This document shows positions 15,450-22,635 of a DNA stretch of 22,635 nucleotides, in pieces. The stretch's first letter is position 1; each line of letters opens with the position of its first letter. Position numbers and translations under genes: made by a program. Origin of the DNA: Truepera sp. (GTDB lineage: Bacteria > Deinococcota > Deinococci > Deinococcales > Trueperaceae). The stretch covers positions 1-22,635 of the forward strand of contig JAGXSO010000050.1 in assembly GCA_018333775.1 (NCBI GenBank). The letters are read 5' to 3'. The notes beneath the pieces are model-generated. The model made no database searches and had not been told where the DNA came from. It saw nothing but the letters and a program-made list of their open reading frames with translations.

Positions 15450-17090
15450 CTACGGGTTGACGCGCAGCGGCACGCTATAAGGCACGCCGTTCAGCGTCAG
15501 GGTAAAGGTGATCGGCCCCGGCGCAAAGGTGAGCCAGACCCCCTCGACTCGCTGCCCACCGCGCACGATGCCGCGATAGACCGCTGCTGTATCGCCGGCC
15601 ACGGTGGTTGCGGTCACTACCGCCTCCTGTTCGGGGATGCCGGCCTCGATGGGCCAGGCGAAGGCGGCGCGGCGCGGAGTAAGGCGGAGCACCTCCACGG
15701 TGACATTGGGTTGTGGCAGGGGCCGTGGCGGCACATTGACAATCAGCCGCACTGTCCCACTCACGGCCTCGCCAACCGGCGGGTCTTGCAGCACCACCCC
15801 GGGCGGCAGATTGAGGTTTCCGACTTCGCTGACGGTGACAGCAAGCCCGTTGCGAGCCGCCAACGCTTCGGCTTCATCGCGCGACAGGCCGATAAAGGTG
15901 GGAGCGGTGTCCTCAAAGTTAGCCATGCCACTTCCCACCACTGTCAGCCGCAGAGTTACCGAGTCGGCGGCAACCAGCACGCCCGGCTCGAGATTCTGCC
16001 CCACCACCGTCCCGACCGGCTGCCGAGGGATAGGGACCTCCTCGATCTCGATGGTGCCGGTAACGCCTGCTACTCGAGCCAAGAAAAAGGCGTCCTCACG
16101 ACTTAACCCGCGCAGGTCGGGGAGGAAGGTGCTGGTCCGGATAGGACCGTTGCTAACGAGCAGATCGACCCGGCTTCCCTGTGGGACCTGGCTGCCCGCA
16201 GCAGGCTGCTGCCCTAGCACCGTTCCAGCCTCGACGTTGGCGGGGATGCGGGCAACTTCGCCTAAGCTAAGCCGCTGCTGCTGCAACAGCCGCGCTACCT
16301 CGTTGCCCTCAAGCTGCTGCCCGCGCAAATCGGGAACTTCGCCAGAGACCAGCTGACCGTAAGGTACGGCGTAACGGACCAAGACGGTGCGCCCCGGACG
16401 AATCTGGCTCCCTTCCTGGGGATCAATCCCGACTACCGTGCCGAGGGCCTGACCTGATGGAGTCGGCTCGGCCTGTGCCTGCAAACCCAACTGATACAGC
16501 GTGTTAAGCACGCTATTAACCTCCTGCCCAGCAACCCTCGGCAGGATTACGGTGCCCCGCTCTTGTAGCGCCAGCCCCACCCCCAACAGTACGATACCGA
16601 GTAGGGCCAGCAGTACACCCGGCGCCAGCGCTAGCAGCCAGGGTGCCAGCCCTTTGTGCCGCGGCGATGACGGCGCTGCCACGGCGGGCGGCGGTGCGGC
16701 TAAGGTACCGGCAAAAGCCAGGCCGTAGACGCGCGGCTTGCCGTCAGCAGCAAGCCGGATGTCGGCCTCTTCCGGGCGGTAGTCAAAAGCTTCTAGTACC
16801 TGGTTAATGGCAGCACTGGGGTGGCTCTGCTGATTCGGTGGCGGAGTATACCAGGCCACATAGGTCGCTCCTGGGCGGGCTACTACGTCGTGCAGGGCAG
16901 CTGCATCCTCTCGGCGCAGCGCACGCAGCACCTGGCGGTAGCGCTCAAAGGCCGCCTCGGCCTGGCTGCCCACCAAGGTGTACCAGATAATGCGCACCGC
17001 CGTGCCATCAGCAGCGGTGGCCTCAAATAATGTCTGCTCGGCGCTAAGGGGGCGCTCAGCAATGATTTCGTAGCGACCATCGAGTAACAT
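15450..17090 (-). CDS. PASTA-repeat membrane protein with degenerate kinase-like N-terminus
   Basis: The protein has 546 residues. Residues about 6-130 follow the order of a Ser/Thr kinase domain in shortened form: GRYEIIAERPLSAEQTLFEA resembles the start of the N-lobe, AVRII (31-35) sits where the AxK lysine belongs (R33 instead of Lys), and IRLAADGKPRVYGLAFA (111-127) resembles the NILL...DFG segment with HRD and DFG lost. One membrane helix spans about 149-173. Four PASTA-like repeats follow outside (about 180-242, 250-315, 322-386, 394-454), each with a G(T/V)V motif, then a beta-rich C-terminal domain. PASTA domains of bacterial kinases bind cell-wall muropeptides. It lies 37 bp after ftsH, probably co-transcribed. 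The kinase ancestry is my reading of the pattern and needs a profile test; sensor or scaffold is the likely role. Confidence 0.82.
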   Translation of the reverse strand: MLLDGRYEIIAERPLSAEQTLFEATAADGTAVRIIWYTLVGSQAEAAFERYRQVLRALRREDAAALHDVVARPGATYVAWYTPPPNQQSHPSAAINQVLEAFDYRPEEADIRLAADGKPRVYGLAFAGTLAAPPPAVAAPSSPRHKGLAPWLLALAPGVLLALLGIVLLGVGLALQERGTVILPRVAGQEVNSVLNTLYQLGLQAQAEPTPSGQALGTVVGIDPQEGSQIRPGRTVLVRYAVPYGQLVSGEVPDLRGQQLEGNEVARLLQQQRLSLGEVARIPANVEAGTVLGQQPAAGSQVPQGSRVDLLVSNGPIRTSTFLPDLRGLSREDAFFLARVAGVTGTIEIEEVPIPRQPVGTVVGQNLEPGVLVAADSVTLRLTVVGSGMANFEDTAPTFIGLSRDEAEALAARNGLAVTVSEVGNLNLPPGVVLQDPPVGEAVSGTVRLIVNVPPRPLPQPNVTVEVLRLTPRRAAFAWPIEAGIPEQEAVVTATTVAGDTAAVYRGIVRGGQRVEGVWLTFAPGPITFTLTLNGVPYSVPLRVNP

Positions 17091-17127
17091 AGAGCCGCTA
17101 CGAAACCGATACCATCCGCCGGGTCGG

Positions 17128-19125
17128 TTAGCCTTCCGAGGCGGGGCGAGGCTCTAGCGTCGGCTTGAGGCGCTCGGCCTCCATAGCCTTGCGGCGCTGG
17201 CGCTCGGCCTCAGCGCTGGCGCGGCGCGACTCCTCTTCCACGGCGCGATCGGCGGCAACCGCTTCTTCAACAATCCAGGCGGTGATCTCTTGGGCCGACT
17301 GCCCAGCCAGCGCTTTTTCAACGGCGGCCTTGACTAGCCGCCCGTCAAGCGTCTCGCGAATCAGGAGCGCCTCAGCCACTGCCACTACCGCCTGCCAGTG
17401 CTCGCTGATGACTCGCTCGGCAGACTCGTAGCTCTGGCGCAAGATAGCGTGTACCTGCGACTCGAGCTGGCGGGCGGTCTCCTCGGAAAAGTCCTTGCGG
17501 CGGGAGATCTCGCCGCCCAAAAAGACCGGGCCGGAGTCAGAGCCCCAGGCCACGTATTCCTCGCCGCCCATGCCCAGGTCAAAGACCATCTGCTTGGCCA
17601 GTTCGGTGGCCTGGCGCAGATCGTTGGAGGCGCCGCTGCTGATGGTGCCGGTTAGCTTCTTCTCAGCCACGCGCCCACCGAAGGCCACAATCAACTGGCG
17701 CTCAAAGCGCTCGCGGCTAAAGAACATCTCCTCTTTGGCCAGCGGCGCCATAAAGCCTCCGGCGTTGCCGCGCGGCATAATAGTCACCTTACGGATCTCG
17801 CCGAGGCCGGGCTGCAAAGTGAAGGCTACTGCATGACCGGCCTCGTGGTAAGCCAGCATCCGGCGTTCCCCTTCGGTCGGCACCAGACTGCCGCGCCGCA
17901 GCCCCAGCACGATGCGGTCGAGCGCCTCGTTGAAGTCGCTCCAGGAGATGATCTGCTTATTGTTACGAGCGGCGATCAGCGCAGCCTCGTTAGTCAGGTT
18001 CTCCAGGTCGGCGCCCGAGAACATCGGGGTAGCCTCAGCCACACGGTGCAGGTCAACATCACCGGCGATGGGCTTGTTCCGCACATGCACCTTGAGGATC
18101 TGCTCGCGCTCGCGCTGCGTGGGTAGGCCGATGGTGACCTGGCGATCGAAGCGGCCGGGGCGCAACAGGGCCGGGTCGAGGATGTCGGGGCGGTTAGTGG
18201 CGGCCAGGATGATAACCGAGGTGTCTTTCTCGAAGCCGTCCATCTCCGCGAGGATCTGGTTTAAGGTCTGCTCGCGCTCGTCGTGTCCGCCACCGATGCC
18301 GGCGCCGCGGCGGCGCCCGATGGAGTCGATCTCGTCGATGAAGATGATGGCCGGGGCGCTCTTGCGCGCCTCCTCGAAGAGGTTGCGCACGCGGCTAGCA
18401 CCTACGCCCACAAACATCTCCATGAACTCTGAAGCCGATACGGTTAAGAAGGGGACGTTGGCCTCGCCAGCCACGGCTCGAGCCAGCAACGTCTTGCCGG
18501 TGCCCGGCGGGCCGACCAGCAAGACCCCCTTGGGTATCTCGGCGCCCATGCGCAGGTACTTTTGCGGGCTCTTTAAGAAATCCACGATCTCTTTGAGCTC
18601 CTGCTTGGCCTCGGCGTGACCGGCTACGTCCTCAAAGGTGGTCTTGACCTTGTTCTCCTTGCCGTAGGTCTTGGCCCGCGACTGCCCAAACTGCATCACC
18701 TGGCTGGGACCACCCTGGGCACGCATGAAGATGAACCAGAAAAAGGCGATCAGGATAGCGATCGGCAAGAGCGTGAGCAGGAAGCCGAGCCACGGCGACT
18801 GCCGCTGGAACTGATAAGTGACCCCCTGCGCTTCCAACAACTCGATCAGCGCCATATCCGGGACGCTGCCGGTAGCTGCCGTGGTCGAGAAGTTCCGCAC
18901 GGTTTGCAAGGTGCCACCTAGCTCGAGCTGGATTTCGCGGGCGAACTCACCGGTGATGGTGTCGTTGCGAATTACGACATTGGCGACGTTACCGGCCTCG
19001 ATCTGGCGCCTGAACTCCGAGTAAGGGATCTCCCTATTGGGCGTACCGGTGCCGAACTGGCTAAACAAGAAGACGCCAATGATGATGACTGCTACCAGCA
19101 ACCAAGGGTTAAACGAACGTCTCAA
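17128..19125 (-). CDS. ftsH: ATP-dependent zinc metalloprotease FtsH
   Basis: The protein has 665 residues. It is a membrane-anchored AAA+ protease that degrades misfolded membrane proteins and regulators. Two membrane helices (about 8-24 and 111-134) enclose a small extracytoplasmic domain. The AAA module has Walker A GPPGTGKT (205-212), the pore loop FMEMFVGVG (234-242), Walker B IIFIDE (260-265) and the SRH with [17 protein letters not shown] (311-327). The protease zinc site is HEAGH (427-431), with third ligand D502 in GASNDLRQA. The start is a TTG at 19125, preceded by GGAGGG at six bases, giving the normal N-terminus [10 protein letters not shown]. The C-terminal tail (from about 625) is charged and probably flexible. 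The leader contains a 7-bp hairpin at 19151-19173. Confidence 0.97.
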   Translation of the reverse strand: MRRSFNPWLLVAVIIIGVFLFSQFGTGTPNREIPYSEFRRQIEAGNVANVVIRNDTITGEFAREIQLELGGTLQTVRNFSTTAATGSVPDMALIELLEAQGVTYQFQRQSPWLGFLLTLLPIAILIAFFWFIFMRAQGGPSQVMQFGQSRAKTYGKENKVKTTFEDVAGHAEAKQELKEIVDFLKSPQKYLRMGAEIPKGVLLVGPPGTGKTLLARAVAGEANVPFLTVSASEFMEMFVGVGASRVRNLFEEARKSAPAIIFIDEIDSIGRRRGAGIGGGHDEREQTLNQILAEMDGFEKDTSVIILAATNRPDILDPALLRPGRFDRQVTIGLPTQREREQILKVHVRNKPIAGDVDLHRVAEATPMFSGADLENLTNEAALIAARNNKQIISWSDFNEALDRIVLGLRRGSLVPTEGERRMLAYHEAGHAVAFTLQPGLGEIRKVTIMPRGNAGGFMAPLAKEEMFFSRERFERQLIVAFGGRVAEKKLTGTISSGASNDLRQATELAKQMVFDLGMGGEEYVAWGSDSGPVFLGGEISRRKDFSEETARQLESQVHAILRQSYESAERVISEHWQAVVAVAEALLIRETLDGRLVKAAVEKALAGQSAQEITAWIVEEAVAADRAVEEESRRASAEAERQRRKAMEAERLKPTLEPRPASEG

Positions 19126-19150
19126 AGCGGTCCCTCCAAGTAGCCCGCAA

Positions 19151-19173
19151 GCCCGTCAGTTAGCCAGACGGGC
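19151..19173 (-). other. Hairpin in the ftsH leader
   Basis: GCCCGTC (19151-19157) and GACGGGC (19167-19173) form a 7-bp stem with a 9-base loop, about 25 bases upstream of the TTG start and just upstream of the ribosome binding site. There is no T-tail, so it is not a terminator. A role in mRNA stability or translation is possible. Confidence 0.4.
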
Positions 19174-19231
19174 CTCAGTAGGCTCAGGGTAGCACCTTTG
19201 CGTGAGAGCGCGCTGTAAGCTATCGGACCAT

Positions 19232-19305
19232 GGTGGGTTGTGTAGGGTGGGTTGTAGGTTGTAGACAGATGCCTTTCCCACATCCTACTACCCACACCCT
19301 ACCAC
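19232..19305. repeat. GT-rich/CA-rich inverted repeat, copy B
   Basis: The left arm (19232-19262) is rich in GGGTTGT and the right arm (19275-19305) is rich in CCCTACC. The core GTGGGTTGTAGG is at 19247-19258. The element abuts the glgC stop at 19306 and could act as its 3' hairpin, as there is no other terminator there. Confidence 0.75.
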
Positions 19306-20565
19306 CTAACTAAAACGATAGCCCTTCGGCACTACCACAATCCCCTCTTCGACCGTGAAGCCGCGCCTCCGGTCATCATCGAGGTTAACGCCGATCTGCG
19401 TCCCTTCCGGGATGTCAACGTCTTTGTCGATAATGGCGTTTTTAATCACGCAGTGGCGCCTTACCCTGACTTCGTCAAAGAGCGCTGAGCGTTCGACCAA
19501 GCTATAACTATCGACTCGCACCCGGCGGGCTAAGACCGACTCGCGCACGGTGGCGCCGGAGATAATCACCCCGCCTGCCACCATGCTGTTAAGGGCCTGC
19601 CCGCGCCGGTCGCCGGCCTCATGAACGAACTTGGCCGGAGGGGAGAACTCGGCCGAGGAGCGCAGCGGCCAGTCGTAGTTGTAAAGGTCAAACTCCGGCT
19701 CGACCGCTATGAGGTCCATATTGGCCTCCCAGTAGCTCTTGATGGTTCCTACATCGCGCCAGTAGGTGTTCTGCCCGGTCTGGCCGGGGATGGGGTTGTG
19801 GGCAAAGTCGTAAGCACGGAGCTTCAAGCCCTCGTCAAGCGCCGTCGGCAGTACATTCTTGCCAAAGTCATGTTCGGACTCCTTGCGGGCTGCGTCGCGC
19901 TTGAGTAAATCGATCAGCAGATCGGCATTGAAGAGGTAATTACCCATCGAAGCCAGGGCATGGGTAGAGCGCTGCGGCATCGGTTTGGGGTGTTGCGGTT
20001 TCTCTTGAAACTCGGTGATCCGAAAATCGTTATTGACCTGCAAGATGCCAAAGCGTGACGCCTCTGGCAGCGGCACCGGATAGGCGGCAATACTGATGTC
20101 GGCCTGGTTGTCCAGGTGCGCCTCGACCATGTGCGAGATGTCCATCTTATAGATGTGATCACCGCTGAAAATGGCGATAATATCAGCGGCATGATTCTCG
20201 ATTAAGTGGATATTTTGGTAAATGGCATCGGCAGTGCCGCGATACCACTCGGCACCAAGCTCCTCGTAGAGATACATCTGCGCCGGCGCCAGAGTGATGA
20301 AGTAGTCGGTCAGAAACCCGCCGAAGCGCCAGTTGCGCTGGATATGCTCGGTTAGGGATTGCGCCTTGAACTGCGTTAGCACATAGATGCTGTAAATGCC
20401 GGAGTTGATCATGTTATTAAGGGCGAAGTCGATGATCCGGTACTTGCCCCCAAAGGGGACGGCGGGCTTGGTACGCCTCCAGGTGAGGGGGTGAAGCCGG
20501 GTCCCGCGGCCACCCGCCAGCACCATGCCCACCACCTTAGCGCTGCGCAGTCCTTTGAGCTTCAT
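19306..20565 (-). CDS. glgC: Glucose-1-phosphate adenylyltransferase GlgC
   Basis: The protein has 419 residues. It makes ADP-glucose from glucose-1-phosphate and ATP for glycogen synthesis. The nucleotide-binding loop is [11 protein letters not shown] (18-28), followed by [15 protein letters not shown] (33-47), WYRGTADA (107-114) and the metal/substrate segment GDHIYKMD (135-142). The C-terminal left-handed beta-helix repeats ([10 protein letters not shown]..., CVIKNAIID) are present. GGGAGGAC lies six bases before the ATG at 20565. It is a single gene between two repeat elements. No other glycogen genes are in the window. Confidence 0.96.
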   Translation of the reverse strand: MKLKGLRSAKVVGMVLAGGRGTRLHPLTWRRTKPAVPFGGKYRIIDFALNNMINSGIYSIYVLTQFKAQSLTEHIQRNWRFGGFLTDYFITLAPAQMYLYEELGAEWYRGTADAIYQNIHLIENHAADIIAIFSGDHIYKMDISHMVEAHLDNQADISIAAYPVPLPEASRFGILQVNNDFRITEFQEKPQHPKPMPQRSTHALASMGNYLFNADLLIDLLKRDAARKESEHDFGKNVLPTALDEGLKLRAYDFAHNPIPGQTGQNTYWRDVGTIKSYWEANMDLIAVEPEFDLYNYDWPLRSSAEFSPPAKFVHEAGDRRGQALNSMVAGGVIISGATVRESVLARRVRVDSYSLVERSALFDEVRVRRHCVIKNAIIDKDVDIPEGTQIGVNLDDDRRRGFTVEEGIVVVPKGYRFS

Positions 20566-20595
20566 CGTGTCCTCCCAACGAGCTATGCTGCTATC

Positions 20596-20603
20596 ACTAT
20601 ATA
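20596..20603 (-). promoter_or_regulatory. Possible -10 region of glgC
   Basis: TATATAGT on the minus strand, 30 bases upstream of the glgC ATG, with room for the leader and its ribosome binding site. No good -35 is seen at the usual distance. Confidence 0.35.
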
Positions 20604-20677
20604 CCGCGCGAGCACAACTAGCTGGTTAGCCGGTCAATAATCACTCTCGCTTCGCTCAGGTCAAATGGTTAGAAAAA

Positions 20678-20770
20678 GTAGGTGGTAGGCAGTGGATAGC
20701 AGGTTGTGGGGTGTGGGTTGTAGGTCGTGGGGATTTTCCTACTTCCCACTGCCCACTACCTACAACCTGT
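20678..20770. repeat. GT-rich/CA-rich inverted repeat, copy C
   Basis: The longest copy. The left arm (20678-20732) contains GTAGGTGGTAGGCAGTGG and the core GTGGGTTGTAGG (20713-20724). The right arm (20737-20770) contains CCCACTGCCCACTACCTAC, closely complementary to the left arm. It fills most of the 317-bp space between the divergent glgC and ompH-like genes; the rest holds only the promoter-like boxes. Confidence 0.8.
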
Positions 20771-20870
20771 TGCTGACCTACCGAAACGCTCAATACGGAG
20801 GGCGGTGTGCTAGGTATGGCGTGCTATGGAAGCCCTCGAGCCTGGGACAAGTTCTCATCGAGGGTGTTAG

Positions 20871-20876
20871 TATACT
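20871..20876 (+). promoter_or_regulatory. Putative leaderless -10 box of the ompH-like gene
   Basis: TATACT, then GCCGCT, then the ATG at 20883. The spacing of six equals that at serA, the SPT-like gene and the glycosyltransferase. There is no ribosome binding site and no clear -35. Confidence 0.5.
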
Positions 20877-20882
20877 GCCGCT

Positions 20883-21377
20883 ATGACGTTACGCACCCTC
20901 AGTTTAGTTCTGGTCACCCTCGCCGTTCTCGCCTTCGCCGGGACTCGCCTCACCGCTCAGGAGCAGCCCACCCGGATAGTTTTCATCGACTCGCAGCGCC
21001 TAATTGCCGCCCATCCGGCCGGCCAGGAAGCGGCCCGCTTGCAGGAGCAGGCGCGGCAGGAGATCGACGCGCTGCGCGCCGATATCGAGCCGATTGTACG
21101 AAAGGCCCAGGCCGGGCTCGAGGTTACCCCTGACGAACGCGCCCTCTACGACACCTTGGTGCGGAGCCTAGAGGCGGTGCAGCAGCGCTGGTTAGAGGAG
21201 ATTGCGGCGGCTTCGCAGCCGGCCCTGCAGGCGGTCGATAACGCCATCCGCCAGCTGGCCACCGAACGCGGCTTCGCCATCGTGCTAGACGGGCGAGTAG
21301 CGGCCGAATCGGGCCTGGTGGTCTACGCGCAAGACAATCTGGATATCACCGAGCAGGTGCTCGAGCGTATCCGCTAA
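20883..21377 (+). CDS. OmpH/Skp-family periplasmic chaperone
   Basis: The protein has 164 residues with a Sec signal peptide (hydrophobic 6-19, likely cut after LTA at about residue 25). It then has the OmpH pattern: a first strand RIVFIDSQRLIAAHPAG (31-47), a long charged helical arm (about 48-135, rich in Glu, Gln and Arg, coiled-coil-like), and a closing strand GFAIVLDGRVAA with VVYAQDNLDITEQVL. Skp-like proteins hold outer-membrane proteins during transport across the periplasm, so the host is probably diderm. The stop TAA shares bases with the convergent trmD stop. Confidence 0.9.
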   Translation: MTLRTLSLVLVTLAVLAFAGTRLTAQEQPTRIVFIDSQRLIAAHPAGQEAARLQEQARQEIDALRADIEPIVRKAQAGLEVTPDERALYDTLVRSLEAVQQRWLEEIAAASQPALQAVDNAIRQLATERGFAIVLDGRVAAESGLVVYAQDNLDITEQVLERIR

Positions 21378-22099
21378 TCCTTTAGCCTCTCCAGCAATCG
21401 GCGCTGCGCTTCGCTCAGTGCCGATTGCGCTAGCAGGTCAGGCCGCCGCTGAAGGGTCCGTAGCAGCGCCTGCTCTTGCCGCCAGGCGGCGATCTGCGCA
21501 TGGTGCCCGCTCAGCAGCACCTCCGGGACGCTGGCGCCCTCAAAGACTGGCGGGCGGGTGTACTCCGGGTAGTCCAGCAGCCCGGTGCTAAACGAGTCCT
21601 GGGCATGGCTGTCGGCGTCACCCAAGACCCCGGGGATGAGCCGCGCAGTGGCCTCAATCAGCGCCAGCGCGGCTACTTCGCCCCCCATCAGCACGTAATC
21701 ACCGAGGCTGATTTCACGGCTGACATAGCGCTCGAGCCGGGCATCGAAGCCCTCGTAGCGGCCACACAGCAGGACCAGGTGCTGCTTGCCGGCTAGCTCT
21801 GAAGCTAGCTGTTGTGTGAATGGCTCGCCAGCGGGGGTGAGCAGGATGATCTCAGCGGGCTCCGGCGCGTCGGCTTTGGCCTCGGCGATGGCCTTGGCGG
21901 CGATGTCGACCCGGATGATCATCCCCGCCCCACCGCCGTAAGGGGCGTCGTCAACGCTGCGGTGCCGGTCGGTGGCATAGGCGCGCAGATCGCGCAGCGC
22001 AAAGGAGATCAACCCTTGTCTAGCAGCGCGTCCCAAGAGCCCTTCTTCGGTCCAGGGCTTAAGCAGTTGGGGAAATAAGCTCAGGACGGTGTACTTCAT
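21374..22099 (-). CDS. trmD: tRNA (guanine-N1-)-methyltransferase TrmD
   Basis: The protein has 241 residues. It methylates G37 next to the anticodon of certain tRNAs using SAM. Seen are DDAPYGGGAGM (50-60), the trefoil-knot SAM site LLCGRYEG (110-117) and SLGDYVLMGGE (131-141), and the catalytic aspartate D168 in AQDSF, followed by LLDYPEYTRP. The ATG overlaps the rimM stop (ATGA). The 3' end overlaps the ompH-like stop by three bases on the other strand, so there is no space for a terminator. Confidence 0.97.
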   Translation of the reverse strand: MKYTVLSLFPQLLKPWTEEGLLGRAARQGLISFALRDLRAYATDRHRSVDDAPYGGGAGMIIRVDIAAKAIAEAKADAPEPAEIILLTPAGEPFTQQLASELAGKQHLVLLCGRYEGFDARLERYVSREISLGDYVLMGGEVAALALIEATARLIPGVLGDADSHAQDSFSTGLLDYPEYTRPPVFEGASVPEVLLSGHHAQIAAWRQEQALLRTLQRRPDLLAQSALSEAQRRLLERLKD

Positions 22100-22608
22100 G
22101 CCGGCTCGAAGAGCCCCTCGGGGGGGTTGCGGATGTCGATTGCGTCGCCCACAGTTACATAAGGCGCGGCCAACGGCACTAGGTGTATAGCCCTTTGGGC
22201 GCCGACTACCAACAGCCGTTGGCCGCCGGCCTCGAGCAGGTCACGGACGACCCCAAACGGCTGACCGTCGCGCAGCACCGGCCTGCCGATTAATGCCTCA
22301 ACATAACCGTAAGCTTCGCCCGGCAAGGCGATGCGTGGAGCATAGACCGGCTCATTGACCAGCCGCTTGGCGGCCTCGATGCTCAGCACGCCCGCCAGAT
22401 AGAGCACCGTCTGCTGGGGCATCACCTCGACCCGCTTGAGCGTGACCACCCCCAAAGGCGGCACAAAGACCTGCTTTAACTCCACAATCGCAGCCTGCTC
22501 GGCCTGGCCCAAGCCATAAAAACGCAAGCCCCCCTCGAGCTTGAAGGTCTTGCCTAGTGTGCCGATCTGGCTATACCCCTCGGGCACAGGGTGGCTTAAC
22601 GGCGCCAT
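22096..22608 (-). CDS. rimM: Ribosome maturation factor RimM
   Basis: The protein has 170 residues. It aids 30S maturation by binding ribosomal protein uS19. The N-terminal RimM barrel starts with SQIGTLGKTFKLEGGLRF (13-30), and the C-terminal PRC-barrel begins near YGYVEALIGRPV. The rimM-trmD order is the conserved ribosomal processing operon, usually with rpsP and a KH-domain gene upstream. There is no ribosome binding site; the ATG at 22608 overlaps a TGA in another frame, fitting translational coupling to an upstream gene. Confidence 0.94.
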   Translation of the reverse strand: MAPLSHPVPEGYSQIGTLGKTFKLEGGLRFYGLGQAEQAAIVELKQVFVPPLGVVTLKRVEVMPQQTVLYLAGVLSIEAAKRLVNEPVYAPRIALPGEAYGYVEALIGRPVLRDGQPFGVVRDLLEAGGQRLLVVGAQRAIHLVPLAAPYVTVGDAIDIRNPPEGLFEPA

Positions 22609-22635
22609 CAGCGCTGAGGGCTTAATTGTCGGGCG
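22608..22635 (-). CDS. Possible last codons of the gene upstream of rimM
   Basis: A frame open from the window edge ends at a TGA (22610-22608) that shares one base with the rimM ATG, encoding ...ARQLSPQR. In the usual operon a KH-domain protein or rpsP is found here. Too little is visible to identify it. Confidence 0.25.

Noticed and set aside
15391..20770. CRISPR array or phage repeat as explanation of the GT/CA-rich elements
   Set aside because: Only three dispersed copies kilobases apart, imperfect inverted arms, no regular spacers, and no cas or phage genes.

Overview
The window is high-GC bacterial chromosome (roughly 60-65% G+C by eye), densely coded, with no phage, transposase or CRISPR array visible. 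Several features point to a diderm member of Deinococcota, possibly a Truepera- or Deinococcus-like lineage: the GlgC, FtsH and PurL/PurQ sequences, a Skp/OmpH-type periplasmic chaperone, and repeated '-10 box six bases before the start codon' (leaderless) promoters. This placement comes from recall of protein families and promoter style, not from a database search, so the phylum is likely but the genus is open.

Region 1 (1-5081, all minus strand) reads from high to low coordinates as: a serine-palmitoyltransferase-like PLP enzyme, a YghO/GNAT-fold N-acyltransferase, a CPBP membrane protein with an altered active site, an NAD-dependent extended-SDR reductase, and a lipid-type glycosyltransferase cut by the window edge. 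The SPT, GNAT-type acyltransferase and NAD epimerase-like reductase have the same enzyme classes as the Caulobacter ceramide pathway (SPT, bCerS, CerR). A glycosyltransferase downstream would fit a glycosylated sphingolipid. This is the most interesting system in the window.

Region 2 (5175-9503, plus strand) is a tight purine operon, purQ-purL-purF, divergent from region 1; purS is not adjacent. It is followed by an elongator tRNA-Met with its own promoter (9652-9815) and a bifunctional catalase-peroxidase katG (9997-12192). katG ends at a very strong intrinsic terminator (12317-12384).

Region 3 (12491-15204, minus strand) is a serine biosynthesis pair: serA, with a leaderless promoter, overlaps a class V aminotransferase likely to act as the phosphoserine aminotransferase. 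Serine is also the expected co-substrate of the SPT-like enzyme. Upstream on the same strand are ftsH and a PASTA-repeat membrane protein whose N-terminus looks like a collapsed Ser/Thr kinase domain. These end at a minus-strand terminator whose T-tract runs into the serA promoter.

Region 4 (19306-22635) carries glgC (minus), an OmpH/Skp-type chaperone (plus), and trmD-rimM (minus). Three intergenic gaps (15391-15445, 19232-19305, 20678-20770) hold members of a GT-rich/CA-rich inverted repeat family sharing an exact 12-bp core. The palindrome CTCGAG occurs about 34 times in the window, several-fold more than base composition predicts.
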